64,000 nucleotides of DNA from Engraulis encrasicolus (GCF_034702125.1 NC_085868.1:42955047-43019046); one strand, 5' to 3'; positions 1 through 11,820 are shown, numbered from the stretch's first letter. Numbers and translations: made by a program. Notes: generated by a model not told the origin, from the letters alone.

Positions 1-615
1 AGGCCTACTGTACCGTACAGTGTTGTGCAGTGGAGTGCAGTACATACAGTAGCATACAGAACGGTGCAGTATAATAAGGTACAGTAGAGTATAGTACAGT
101 AGAGTACAGTACAGTACAGTAGCATACAGCACGGTGCAGTACAGTACAGTACAGTACAGTACAGTACAGTACAGTAGCATAGAGTACGGTGCAGTCTAGT
201 TAAGTACAGTACAGTACAGTAGAGTAGAGTAGAGTACAGTACAGTACAGTACAGTAGCATACAATACGATGCAGTATAGTAAAGTACAGTACAGTGCAGT
301 AGAGTACAGTACAGTACAGTAGCATACTGTACGGTGCAGTAGAGTACAGTACGGTATATCATATTACAGTACAGTACAGTACATTACAGCAGTTATTCCC
401 AACCTTTTTTGTCTTGTGTACCCCCAAGCCTTTTCGTTGTGCCATGACTACCCCCTAAGTCAAGTTCTATATCGCTTTCACCACTGACCTCCATATATTT
501 GTTAAAAATTCATTTTTCCAAGTACCCCCTGCAGTGTGCTCGCATACCCCTAGTGGTACACGTACCACAGTACAGTACAGTACAGTGCAATACAGTAGAG
601 TACAGTATAGTCTTG
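1..615. repeat. Degenerate ACAGT pentanucleotide array
   Basis: The stretch is built almost wholly from ACAGT with single-base variants (AGAGT, GCAGT, ATAGT). A longer phrase close to AGCATACAGNACGGTGCAGT recurs near 51, 122, 176, 255 and 322, so there is an irregular higher-order layer above the 5-bp unit. The array is broken at about 388-569 by an unrelated hAT-like sequence and resumes after it to about 615. No coding potential was seen. Confidence 0.9.
388..569. mobile_element. hAT (Charlie-like) MITE remnant inside the ACAGT array
   Basis: The left end resembles the vertebrate hAT-Charlie terminus (CAG..GTTCCCAACCTTTTT), here with TTCCCAACCTTTTTT at about 397. The body contains runs of TACCCCC, and the right side reads TACCCCTAGTGGTAC, as in Charlie-derived non-autonomous elements. 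The last bases of the right inverted repeat run straight into ACAGT units, so that terminus is lost or converted. Family assignment is from memory of the terminal motif. Confidence 0.55.
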
Positions 616-974
616 ATGACTTTTAGGCTACTTTGACAGTTGTCCTCCAAAGCCAAGATTTCCACATGCTGTTGTTTAAAGTTTTTGAAAGACTATTTTA
701 GTATGTGAGAGAGGGCAGGCAGGCAGACATGTTTTAAAGAAAGGACCACACCCACAAATACTCCATTGTACACTTAGGACTGAGATATACATATCTGAAT
801 ATTAATCAGCATACATTTTATTTTGAAATGGCCGTATAGAGGTAAATCATCCAAGCTGTCACTGACACTTGATATGCACATGTATTATTGACTTGATTGA
901 TGTGAAAATTGAATATTTCAGTTGGGCTGAAAAATCATTAAATCATTGAGGGGGTCCTAAGGAAGCATCATTCA
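616..974. other. Non-coding stretch, nothing recognised
   Basis: This is AT-rich sequence with no long open frame or terminal-repeat signature. Its right part (about 930-974) abuts the decayed nuclease fragment read on the minus strand, where stop codons accumulate. Confidence 0.5.
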
Positions 975-1257
975 AAATTTCACACTTTTGTCAGCTGTCT
1001 TTCCCAAGGGCCTTGGAAATGCTACTCATGGAACTCCTTATAGTTCTTACCTATTACAAAAGCAATCCAAATATTGACGTCTGGATACTGAGCAAGAAGC
1101 TGTCCAAACACCCCAAAAACAATCACCACATTGCCTGTATCAACTTTGAACCATTCTTTAGAGCATCTGCTATATGAAGACACACTCTGGTGTCTGCTTC
1201 CTCATGGTCGCATTCTGGCACTGATGAAGAATGACCAGATGAGACAATATGTCTTCC

Positions 1258-1262
<5 letters not shown>
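975..1262 (-). pseudogene. Broken XPG/FEN-like nuclease fragment (HEEADTR family)
   Basis: Read on the minus strand from about 1262, one frame gives a HEEADTRVCLH motif followed by a DALKNGS helix. After a frameshift near 1155 the next frame gives KVDTGNVVIVF, then a conserved-looking WIAFVIGKNY. After a stop, a third frame gives ISKALGKDS before stops become dense. This order matches the XPG-I/PIN-like core of an uncharacterised family common in fish and invertebrates, where HEEADTR and a VDTD motif supply metal-binding acids. Here VDTD reads VDTGN, so one acidic residue appears lost. With two frameshifts and stops it is dead. The upstream part lies in or beyond the adjoining GT microsatellite. 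The matching C-terminal half (GCDT helix, CXC cysteines) is not found here but does occur at 18081-18770. Family recognition is from memory and catalytic function is inferred. Confidence 0.65.
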
Positions 1263-1514
<252 letters not shown>

Positions 1515-1699
1515 TTCTGTATGTATAGCATGCTAACATTGGGACAGTTATGTGTTGCCCAGTTCGAGGGTTTATCTCTTCTCTCCTAAATGTTCTAACC
1601 ACAATTTGTTTTTTGAATGTTATAGATATGACCCACTGCAAGTTTTTAAAACTCTTAATGAATGTTCCTTCAATAGCTAATTGCCCAGAAATGAGCACT

Positions 1700-4600
1700 C
1701 AATTGTTGAGTCATCTCATTCTGACCATGATTTTTATGGTTTTCCTGTTTTTGAATCTAAATAAGACATATGTAACATTGTTTTTATGGTAAGTTTTGCA
1801 CATATTTTCGAAGTTCAGTTTGTATACATCACACACAAATAGGTGGATTGGCCCATAACATCATTATGTCCAGGCAGTACAGCATTTTACTACTATTGGC
1901 TCGTTTTGGGCAGCCATCTTGGATTTACCCCATAAAAATGACCTTAATGACATTGAAATTTGGGGCACCCCTTCTGAAATGATGGAGAACACCCTAAGGA
2001 AGGTCTACACCGATTTTGGTGTTTCTATCCAGCGCGTAACGATTAGGCCCCTTTTGGACGGTAAGATCCCCTACTAAGAGGAAACCCTTCAATGTGATTG
2101 CTACCCAATGCCTTGATCTGCAAAAAAAGCGTGGTGAGTGTTGTGTCTTGATCTATTCTAACCCCACTCACACTCACGCAGGACGCCATGAAAGTGAATC
2201 AACAACAAGCATGCATGCCATGCTGTTCTACATAGAGCTTTGGAAACAAGCACAAGATTAGCTGCTGCAATTTCTGTTACATTGTGCATGCCTTTGCTTT
2301 ATTAACATAAAACACATTGCACTAATGTGTAATAGTAGGCTACATGATATGGGATCGGAGTTTCTGAAGGTCAAAGTAATGAGGTAAAAATACATGAGCA
2401 CCTATTATGATGCGTGGCTTAAATAACGTACATTTGATATTTTACTGTGTTTGTATTTTACTCTACAGAACACAAAAAGCTTCATTTTACTCTTAGACAG
2501 CCGTTACTTCAAATACGCACACACACACCACACAAAGAAAAGTAAACAAAGTAGTCTCTGATAATGTGAGGACGCCGAAACATTAGTTTGCCACTGCTCT
2601 AAATAAAAGCAGAAATTAATCTTCCACATCAGAGATGCTCTGGTGACTCTCTTTCCTATTAAGTACCATAATGTGTCCTGTCCTTTCCTCCCTCAGGGGC
2701 CCAGTGAATGAGCAGAGATTTCAAAAGAGACGGTAAACACCATAAATATTAGAAGTTGAGCTCCAGCCTTGGCACACAGAGGCACCTCTTTTCTGTGTCT
2801 GTCACAACACTCAGTTGATCACCCTTAAAAGGTCCTCCATGTTCATTAGGCGCTTTTGTCAGGATCTTTGTATGGCCGTTGTTTTTTCTACTTCTCCTCT
2901 TGCCTCAAGCCACTATTCCCATGAGTATATTGATTTGTTGTCATTGGTCTAGGGTACTGGGAAGCAAGAGTCATTTTTATTTGTGATAAAGAGGTGGGTT
3001 TCGTTTGAGCCTGTGCTCTTGTGAGTTTTATCTGTGACTTAAACTCCAGGAGTAATGCCACGGTAGATGTAAAATTAAGACCAAGGCTTTGTGAACAGAA
3101 GTGTGTTAATTTTAGGCCATATAGCTAAGCTGAGCAGACTGAACAAAGAAAATATAAAAACTCCTTCGTCCCAGCTGCCATAAGAATGATCAATGACCGA
3201 TACACATGCCGTGCAGTGCACACTCACAGTATATGTTTTTATGTGTTTTATGTATTGGATGTCCAACTTCTGAGTGATGTGGGTGTATGAGTGCTGTATG
3301 TGATGCAGTGATTGAAACACAAGACAAACTAATTTCCACCTGAGGGCCATACACTCCAACTCTAACTATGGCGTTTTCTTCAGTTCACGATACCACAATG
3401 TCATCAAATAATCTTGAGCACTCCAAGGCTAGTCTGTTTTAAGTCTTGAGTCTGTCTTGGTCTTGATACCCTCTAGCATTGGTAATGTCTTGGTCTCGAA
3501 CTAAGCAGGCTTGACTACATCACTAGACTAGTAGAAGGTAACGTTCGGAAAAAAGACACAGTTCCTCTGAATTTAAGTGTCTCGCTTTTATGTAAACACA
3601 TTGGAAGCTATTGTTAGCAATGTTGAGTAATGTGGCATGTCTCGTTGATGAATATTGCGTTGCAATTTTTTTTAAATAAATAGAGCAAAAAAAAGGTTTA
3701 TATCCGGGGTAATGTCGTTTTAAAAAGCTAGCAGACGTCAGGGTGGTGCAACGACAGCTAATGCCACTATTTCATAAATTAAACGATTTTTTTGTTTGTT
3801 TTTACGTTATTACCTAGGAAGCATGTTCATTGATGTCTGCTACTAAAGAACGTCAATGAACCACCAGACTGTCAGACTTGAGTTACCCCTCCTTTCTTCT
3901 CCTGGCTAGTAGTGCTATACCTGCAGGTATACAGTAAAGGTTATTGAGTTCACTGAGCTCTTTTGTATTCAGCTTCTGTCGGTTTATCTGGTATATAATA
4001 TGCTTGCAAGGCATGGCGACCCCTCAGGCTCCCCTTGTGAGCCCAAACCATACATCTTCCTTCCATTACTGTGTCATACCATGATCCAGTGGGCTTGAAC
4101 AGTGGCCATCAATCCACAGACGGGGCCTCAGCTATAGTGAGTGGCAGGGCAGGCTCACTGAGCCTTTGATGAAACTATATAGATCGGAAACTAATCAAGA
4201 GAAGTCAGCTAACCCACATTGCAGTTCATATGGACACCGTCTTGCATGAACAGAGACAGACAGAAAAATAAATAAACTAAGAATGCCCTCAGCACACTTG
4301 GAGAACTACAGTAGTTTTTACATTTTTACACTTGAATGGCACAGTTCTCCATCAAGCTGGCAACTTTATTTGACCTTGCTAGAATATTCGGTATCAGTCT
4401 TGAAACTACATTTCCAACTGAATTTCTTTTAGCTCATCTACAGCACTATCCAAGTTCTCATTGGACACCATTGAATAACTTGTTTGTAAGGTTAATGTTT
4501 TTCTCCCCACCAAAAAAGTGCTTAACTACACATGTATATCTAACTATAACTAGCCTATCCAACAATGTGACACATTGCAAGAAAGAAGCAAGTCCTATTT

Positions 4601-4932
4601 GTTTGACCAGACATTGACATGTGTGACACGTGAGTATTTTCATTAATGAGAATTGCATTTCAGTATGCATGCTTAGAGGTAGGCTAATCAAATAACCTAT
4701 CATAACCTGCGTCAACATAAAAAACGCAATAATGCATGTTGGTATATGTATACAAGTATGACGTCCATGAATGATGATGCATGTGACACGCAACGTCAAA
4801 AATTCCAGGCACGCATTTTACTACACATTGATGCATAATGGTGTCAAAGCATAAGGATGCGCCAGAATGCATCGACTATGTAAACCACCTTAGCCACAAT
4901 TCAAGACTCCTGAGGGAAAAACGGCCCTGAGC
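1700..4932. other. Long unannotated stretch without genes
   Basis: I saw no convincing coding region, terminal inverted repeat or RNA gene in these 3.2 kb. Open frames are short, lack recognisable motifs and overlap on opposite strands. The base composition is ordinary AT-rich fish intergenic DNA with a few short CA and poly-T runs. Confidence 0.5.
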
Positions 4933-5714
4933 CGTAGTGACTTGTGCATAATGCAGCGTCATGCTGATATGCTGTAGGCTCTTACACATGTTGGGTGACA
5001 CTGCATCAGTCAGCTATATACTCTATATTTATTTTAGCCTGCTGGCTTGAAGTGGTTGTGCTGCCCCCAAGCATACATGACCTATTGACCCCATTAGAGC
5101 TGCATATGTCCTGATTCACCAATCACATATAAAGACGGAATAAGACACTGTGTGGATAGTATACTGTAGGATGGGTACTGTATCTGTAAAAAAAAAACAT
5201 ATACAGATGCTTGCCTATTTGAATGATTATTGACAAACAACCAAGCAATAATGAGCAATTGACCGATAAGTTGTTTTGTTTGGGAAATGTCCTTGAAAAT
5301 ACAGAGGAATTCTCTCAGTATGCTATTTTAAATTGAGATAGGAATCTCTTCTCGTAGTGACATTTACCTTTGTCCTTACCGTTTCCCCTAACCACATGCC
5401 ATATCCTATCTATCCCAAGTGCCCAGCTGACATTCCCCGTTACCTCAAGTGTCAATAGGCAAAAAATGGAAATGGGTGTTCAGCAAAAAGGTAAATTCAA
5501 TTGGAATGATGCAAAGAGTCTTTTTAAATGGCCTGAGAACAAACCCGAGAAACACAATGAGCTTTTTGCAGAAGCTGATTTCAGAACTTCAGGGTACTCC
5601 AGGGAAAACTACATTGCAATCATCAAATGGGAAAGGGGTTCAGATAGGCTACATTTAATGGCCCTCTTTCATCTATGGCACCTTTGGGAAACTTTATTTT
5701 GTCTGGGAGTTTAA
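4933..5714. repeat. Duplicated unit, copy A, left part (segments X and Y)
   Basis: Segment X (about 4933-5419) is found again in inverted orientation at about 10757-11239. Segment Y (about 5424-5714) is found again in direct orientation at about 11269-11550, nearly identical apart from a small internal difference near 5575. A 114-codon open frame in Y recurs in copy B, but this only reflects DNA identity. It has no known domain and its start lies outside the conserved part. Segment Y ends at the TTAA (5711-5714) where the large insert begins. Confidence 0.88.
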
Positions 5715-5912
5715 AGGGGCATTCCACCGGTGGAGACATGAATATGTTACTGAAAGTGGGTCATATGTATAGTAGAATAGTAACATACATTTCTAATTTG
5801 GTGCTTGTGGATTTGTGACAACAATCCCCATAATGCACTGCAATGCTCAAGTTCCACAGGCCACACCCAGTTATTTGGGACTCTATGCATCATCCCTCCC
5901 TCAGCTTGCAGG

Positions 5913-6110
5913 CAGTGTTGCCAGATTGGGCTGTTTCCCGCCCAATTGGGCTGCTTAGGATGGTCGTGTGCGGGTAAAAATGGCATTTAGAAGAAAAACC
6001 CGCCCAATTTTAGCCATAGAAATCAATAGAATTGGGCGGGATTTTGAGCTTCTAGGCTGGTTTTGAGCATTTTTTGGGCTGGAAATCATCAGCCTCATCT
6101 GGCAACCCTG
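5913..6110 (+). mobile_element. hAT-type MITE, CAGTGTTGCCAGAT family, copy 1
   Basis: The 198-bp element starts CAGTGTTGCCAG and ends CTGGCAACCCTG. It is flanked by a perfect 8-bp duplication CTTGCAGG at 5905-5912 and 6111-6118, the target size of hAT elements. It contains short GGGCGGG/CCCGCCC stretches in inverted arrangement and no coding frame. Confidence 0.9.
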
Positions 6111-6292
6111 CTTGCAGGTGCATCACAGTGGGACAGACATCACTGGAAAGGAGAAGCTGGAGCACACTGCAGCTTAGTTTTCAAGACTTTATATTGTGCA
6201 CACACGCGACCAACGTTTCTGTGTTGCTACACCTTCAGAGTCAAATGATAGCAAGCGAGAGACACACATTTCAAGTCTTGACATTCACAGGT

Positions 6293-7966
6293 GATCCTAC
6301 TTGGTTTGGCTAAATTGGTCTGATCTCATTGGTAATTGACCCCACCCCCCAACACCAGGACAAGATTGTAGACAATTAGACAGCTTGCCAACTTCCCAAA
6401 ACAAAACAAAAAAGTGAAAAAACAATATACAAAAAACATTGTCAATAAAACCACAGCAACAATTATTATAAGGTCACAGCCGCGATGCTGGAGCAATTTG
6501 TTACAGAAAGCAAGGCATATTGGCCCTCATTTATCAAAGTAGCGTACGACGAGAATCATACGTACGTCGTGCGTACGTTCTTTTTCTACGACCAGTTGGC
6601 ATTTATCAAATCTCATCGTAAGCGCAGGAAAGATGAAATCCTACGACAGCTCTCAGACGGTGTACGCCGTTTTCAAGTTGGACTTGAGACAACTATGATC
6701 ACCAACTCGAGCAGCAGTTGTAGTGCAACAACTCCTTATCATAAATATGTGGCCTACATAATTACAAAATGTTTTTACATTGTATATTTCTACTTATTTG
6801 AATTGGTGCACCCTTCCTGGGAGCGCTGCCTTAATTTGGCATATAGGTCAACAACTGCAAGAGACTTCTAATTTGTGATTTGACGTGATGTGTGAATTAT
6901 TTTGTGCAATATAGGCTACAGCCTCGTATTGGAATGTGCCTTCAGTCGTGGGATCAATGACCGACGTCCCTTCTTTTTTAACAGCTGGGAGTTCATGCGC
7001 ACATCAATCAATACATAGCCTACAGTAGCCTAATAATCTCCCGGTTGAGTTTCGGCGTTTGATCGCACACAACTACTATCCGAATATAGGACTACACCAG
7101 ACACGCGTGTGTCCGATAACACTTTTTAAAGTAGGTGGTAAAAGACCTATCCCCTCGAAGGACTGAAGCGCAGGAGAGAAGCAGGGCGCACATGAGCGCG
7201 AGAAGGACAGCGCACTGGACATGTACAACTCTCCTTCCCCAACATATGGTTTGGGCACTGTTTGTTGGCCAGTTTCACGTTGGACCCTTTTCTTGACCTC
7301 GTTTACCAAAAAGGTTTATCATCATACATTTTTTTAAAAATAATAATATTCATTAAAAATATCTTCATTATGTCTACTGTAGTCAATCAAACATTGTAAC
7401 CATAATTATGTGGAAATCAATCTCTACCCCTTCCATATTGAGAACTGAAACACTGTTGACTATTGCTGTTGATTATTTCCACGTGTTATTTTGTTGTCTA
7501 CCTCGCGTAAAGCCCAATTTCAAGCTGTCAATCAACCAGAAACGTGGATGTTTTAGCCGGTTTGCGTCTCTCCATGTCGCAAATTCAGGGGTGCGGTCTC
7601 CTTCCCGCCGTTTTAGAGAAGGTGTGATTATTCTAATGACGATGGTTTTCAGACGCTGGATTTATCAACAGCCGCTCGCTCTTACGATGAGATTGGAGAG
7701 GTACACATGTTTAGTAAATCTCACGTGAGCTTCGTCGTACGACGAGATCTGCGCTCATTTCTGCGATGGTTTCTACGCAAGTTTGATAAATGAGGGATTG
7801 TGTTCCTCATTTATGCCCTGAGGCTCCACTGAATTTAGAGTATGAATCCAAAATGCCTTTCCACAAAGCCTCTCTGTCTAATTGTCTGCAATCCTGTCCT
7901 GGTGTTGGGGGGTGGGGTCAATTACCTGCAATGAGATGAGACCAATTTAGCCAAACCAAGTGGGAT
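6293..7966. repeat. Inverted repeat arms flanking the Harbinger derivative
   Basis: About 90 bp at 6293-6384 (around GGTTTGGCTAAATTGGTCT and the ACCCCACCCCC run) reappears as its reverse complement at about 7881-7966. The two arms bracket the 6524-7796 element. The likely reading is an older palindromic element, or the core of the composite insert, that was opened by the later insertion. No terminal target duplication was resolved for it. Confidence 0.7.
6524..7796. mobile_element. Harbinger-type deletion derivative (CCCTCATTTATCAAA termini)
   Basis: The element opens CCCTCATTTATCAAA and closes TTTGATAAATGAGGG, a perfect 15-bp inverted repeat. Its right ~190 bp, read on the minus strand, match the left end of the Harbinger element at 15370 (TCGTACGAC.., CTCACGTGAG, ACATGTGTACCTCTCCAATCTCAT). 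It is therefore the same family with the coding part deleted. A 128-codon open frame from 6485 crosses the boundary and has no domain. A target duplication was not clear: flanks read TTGG on the left and ATTG on the right. Confidence 0.8.
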
Positions 7967-9130
7967 CACAAGTGAATATCACAGTGGGTTTACATACAGT
8001 GTTCAATCTCGCCCTCCAACCCGTGTCTGCAGTTCACCTAGGGAGCGCTGTCGAGACAGCAGAGCTCATAAGGCTGGCGCTAATAACTTGACATTGTGCT
8101 CGCTGTCGGCTGAAACTTGACAATATTACTGTAAGTTCTGAGAAACCAATGTGGATTTCAATGAAATGTACAATAACCTGGGAGTTATGTCCTTCTGATT
8201 TCCTACAGCTTTGGCATTTATGAGTCAGGCTCCGCTAGCATCTTGCTAACAAAATTGCTTTACGGCCGTCGTGATCACAGCAATGCAGCCGGCCGACCAA
8301 TCCAAACGCAGTGTGTGAAGCCACTCGTGACGTCATATTGACAATAAAGACGTATTTTACAAAGATCCAGCGAGTTTAAACATTCAAACTAAGTGCTGTT
8401 TGAAAGGATAATCTATCCTGCCTTTTGGAAAAAATAAAATGAAACGATGATACCAATTCTCTCCCAAAGCAATGGCAGCATCGTGGTTGAGCTCCATGGG
8501 ACCCCATTCATTTCAACAGCCTCTGCGCTCCTCTGCGCTGTCTGGATGGCGCCACTTAGTGGACAGTACCACCCGGAAAAAGTAGCGAGATTCCTCTCTC
8601 ATACTACCCATAAACACTCTCTGTGAATGTGCTCAGGGGCTGTTCACTCACGGAACTTCCTGTTAGCCACAATTGGCTAACCCTAACCACGGGACAGTGC
8701 AAAATGAATGGGTGTCAATGGAGTTTTTTACCATTATAATTTTTGTGATTTTTTATATTTTTTTGTCCTGAAATACTGGCTCACAAAGCTCAATTTTTAT
8801 GGGGCCAAACCCATAAACATTAGCGCGATGCTAGCGAGTACAGGTTGAAATCTTCTAACCTGCTGTAAAACTACACACCTGAACGATTTGTCAACAGTCA
8901 TAGTGCTTACCAGGAATGTTTTGTTGATGATATTTGTGACTGGAAATCGCAGTAGCAATGTATTTAGCATGGGTTCCCCTTTCCATTCATTTTCCCACAT
9001 GAAGGACTGGCCCACGCTCGTTACTGCAGTATGAACGCAAAGCTAACTGGCTACAATGGGAACCAATGAGACTGAGCCTTCTCCCTGTTAGAGGTTCTCT
9101 GATGTGCTCCAGCTTCTCCTTTCCAGCTAT
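7797..9130. other. Non-coding interior of the composite insert
   Basis: No gene is recognisable. The sequence contains short moderately GC-rich blocks (about 8020-8060, 8260-8330, 8510-8580) that look repeat-derived, but I could not define their ends. It belongs to the interval absent from the empty-site copy at 11541. Confidence 0.5.
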
Positions 9131-9703
9131 GGGGCACCTAAGTCTCCACCCCTTCCGGGCGGCTTCTGGGGCTGGCAACGGAAAAACTTTTGACTGGGCT
9201 GTAATGGACTGATCAAAGCTATTTTCTGACCCACCTCGCATTTCCCCGTCGATCACACATATGCTGTGCCTCAGAATTAATAACAACCAATGGTGTGCTT
9301 GTTGACTTCACTTGGCAAGCGATTTTTGAGTTGTGAGTGTGCAAAAATATGTAATTATTTGGACTACACTACAGACGTCGCATGTCCGACGTGCAGCCAC
9401 TTAAGCCACGGTGCAGCGGTAGGGTTGGCTGTGCCTCGGTTCACGTCAGATATGCGAGGCGCAAGTGTAGTCTCCAACACAGTTTTGCACAAAAGCTAAA
9501 ATAACGTTTCTTGCGTGCCGAAAATGAGTGGTCTTACGACGCAAATCCAAACCTTTCAAATTCACTGTCATCATATGTGAAATCCGGAGCACATGCCAAA
9601 CGGGATGAGGATTTAGCTTGACTCGCTCCATTGACTCGCATTCAAAATTTTGCAAGCTCCTGCCCCATGTATCGGAAGTAGAAGGGCGTGACTTAGGTGC
9701 CCC
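9131..9703. mobile_element. 573-bp MITE with GGGGCACCTAAGTC termini, copy 1
   Basis: It begins GGGGCACCTAAGTC and ends GACTTAGGTGCCCC, an exact inverted terminus of 14 bp. A second copy of the same length, in opposite orientation, lies at 29127-29699. Flanks share only AT on each side, so no clear target duplication or superfamily can be named. Short open frames of about 60-100 codons are shared by both copies, which nucleotide identity alone explains. Confidence 0.85.
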
Positions 9704-9721
9704 ATGCCAGTGACTTACTGG

Positions 9722-9919
9722 CAGTGTTGCCAGATGAGGCTGATGATTTCCAGCCCAAAAAATGCTCAAAATCCGCCTGGAAGCACTAAATCCCGCCCAA
9801 TTCTATTGATGTCGATGGGAAAGATTAGGCGAGTTTTCCTGTAAAATGCCATTTTTACCCGCAGACGGCCATCCCAAGCAGCCCAATTGGGTGGGAAACA
9901 GCCCAATCTGGCAACACTG
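9722..9919 (-). mobile_element. hAT-type MITE, CAGTGTTGCCAGAT family, copy 2
   Basis: The 198-bp element starts CAGTGTTGCCAGAT and ends ATCTGGCAACACTG, with a perfect 8-bp duplication CTTACTGG at 9714-9721 and 9920-9927. It is the same length as copy 1 but inverted: its left part equals the reverse complement of copy 1's right part. Confidence 0.9.
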
Positions 9920-10060
9920 CTTACTGGAGCCTCAATGCCAGTGATTTCAAAAGCACTGGGACACTGATCTGTGATAGGTCTGTAAGAGCATTAGGTCCAA
10001 CCCCCTATGGGCGGGGTTGAAAAGGTGGGAAAAAGGCTTGTAGTCTCAACAGAAATTCAC

Positions 10061-10135
10061 CTCTCTTACACTTCCTATGTCGATGATGCAAAATGACCAT
10101 TTTTACATCATTGACACAGGAAGTGTTAAGAGATG
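10061..10135. repeat. Hairpin near the right end of the composite insert
   Basis: CTCTTACACTTCCTATGTC is followed about 35 bp later by its imperfect reverse complement (GACACAGGAAGTGTTAAGAG), forming a stem with a short loop. It lies about 100 bp inside the right TTAA and is probably a subterminal structure of the transposon. Confidence 0.6.
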
Positions 10136-10240
10136 AATGCGGATTTCTCCTATCTCAGATTTTTGAAAGACCATTCAAAAGTATGACTGGGTGTCTATCA
10201 ATGGAAAGCCTAATGCAAAATGGGTGGAGTGTCCCTTTAA

Positions 10241-10519
10241 GGGCCTAACAAGCTGTTATGGAGCTCCTGTTATTCAGAATTGATTCATCCAATGGTCGCC
10301 TTAAAGTTGTTGCCTTAATAATAAGGTGTGGGTAACAAGACCGGACCATCTATGAAAATAGTGTCGATGATTCATTGAGATAGGGTTTTCTAGCCTAGAA
10401 ATCTAGACGCCTCTACCGGGCGCAAATTGAATTTTGTGGTAGGGGTTTAGCTCACTAGGCAAAGGCTTTTCACACTGAAGACTGAAACCACAAGTGACTG
10501 TTGTTGCCAGATCCTTTAC
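10241..10519 (+). repeat. Duplicated unit, copy A, right part (segment Z)
   Basis: From GGGCCTAACAAGCTGTTATGG to CACAAGTGACTGTTGT this segment matches 11551-11818 in direct orientation with only scattered substitutions. In copy B it is contiguous with segment Y, and here it is separated from Y by the TTAA-flanked insert. No coding potential was seen. Confidence 0.9.
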
Positions 10520-10756
10520 CAGCATTAGTAATGGGTAGTGCCAGGGCTGGCCAACCCAGCGATGCCCAAGTTACATGGGTGATAATTACACCGTGCCGTT
10601 TCAATGTTGATTATCATTTTCAGTGAATAATGAGTCATTAGCTTGTGAACTCATCCATACACACTCAGTCTTGTATTACCCAGAAGACGTAAATTAGTAG
10701 GATGTAGCAGATGTAGACAGATGAGTGCATAGTGTCTACATATGGCACACAGTGTC

Positions 10757-11818
10757 TGGGATAGATAGGATATGGCATGTGGTTAGGGGAAACGGTAAGG
10801 ACAAAGGTAAATGTCACTACGAGAAGAGATTCCTATCTCAATTTAAAGTAGCATACTGAGAGAATTCCTCGGTATGTTCAAGGACATTTCCCAAACAAAA
10901 CAACTTATCGGTCAGTTGCTCATTATTGCTTGGTTGTTTGTCAATAATCAATCAAATAGGCAAGCATCTGTATATGTTTTTTTACAGATACAGTACCCAT
11001 CCTACAGTATACCATCCATACACTGTCTTATTCCGTCTTTATATGTGATTGGTGAATCAGGACATGTGCAGCTCTAATGGGGTCAATAGGTCATGTATGC
11101 TTGGGGGCAGCACAACCACTTCAAGCCAGCAGGCAGAAATACATATAGAGTATATAGCTGACTGATGCAGTGTCACCCAGCATGTGTAAGAGCCTACAGC
11201 ATATCCGCATGACGCTGCATTATGCACAAGTCACTACGCTTTCAAGGAAGGCCTCGCTGTGTCTCTGTGCCCAGCTGACATTCCCCGTTACCTCAAGTGT
11301 CAATAGGCAAAAAATGGAAATGGGTGTTCAGCAAAAAGGTAAATTCAATTGGAATGATGCAAAGAGTCTTTTTAAATGGCCTGAGAACAAACCCGAGAAA
11401 CACAATGAGCTTTTTGCAGAAGCAAAAGGGTACTCCAGGGAAAACTACATTGCAATCATCAAATGGGAAAGGGGTTCAGATAGGCTACATTTAATGGCCC
11501 TCTTTCATCTATGGCACCTTTGGGAAACTTTATTTTGTCTGGGAGTTTAAGGGCCTAACAAGCTGTTATGGAGCTCCTGTTATTCAGAATTGATTCATCC
11601 AATGGTCGCCTTAAAGTTGTTGCCTTAAAAATAAGGTGTGGGTAACAAGACCGGACCATCTATGAAAATAGTGTCGATGATTCATTGAGATAGGGTTTTC
11701 TAGTCTAGAAATCTAGACGCCTCTAGCGGGCGCAAACTGAATTTTGTGGTAGGGGTTTAGCTCACTAGGCTAAGGGTTTTCACACTGAAGACTGAAACCA
11801 CAAGTGACTGTTGTCAGG
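10757..11818. repeat. Duplicated unit, copy B (X inverted, Y and Z contiguous)
   Basis: 10757-11239 is the reverse complement of 4933-5419. 11269-11550 matches 5424-5714 directly, and 11551-11818 matches 10241-10519 directly. The junction between Y and Z carries one TTAA (11547-11550), which is the unoccupied insertion site. A 126-codon open frame across 11170-11550 shares its last ~90 codons with copy A, but the upstream part differs entirely, so it is not a conserved protein. Confidence 0.88.
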
Positions 11819-11820
11819 CT

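Larger units (their letters stand above)
5715..10236. mobile_element. 4.5 kb TTAA-flanked composite insert (Kolobok/T2-like termini)
   Basis: The insert begins AGGGGCATTCCACC right after TTAA at 5711-5714. It ends GGTGGAGTGTCCCT right before TTAA at 10237-10240, giving inverted termini with two mismatches in about 14 bp. The duplicate locus reads GGGAGTTTAAGGGCC at about 11541, with one TTAA and no insert, so this is a filled site beside its own empty-site control. TTAA followed by AGGRR fits the T2/Kolobok-type MITEs described in vertebrates, though piggyBac-like elements also use TTAA. Inside are two hAT-type MITEs, a Harbinger deletion derivative and a 573-bp MITE. No intact transposase is present. 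Confidence 0.85.

Noticed and set aside
5370..5714. 114-codon frame repeated at 11170-11550 as a possible duplicated gene
   Set aside because: The shared part reflects duplicated DNA. The N-termini differ, no domain is recognisable, and the frame ends exactly at a transposon target site.
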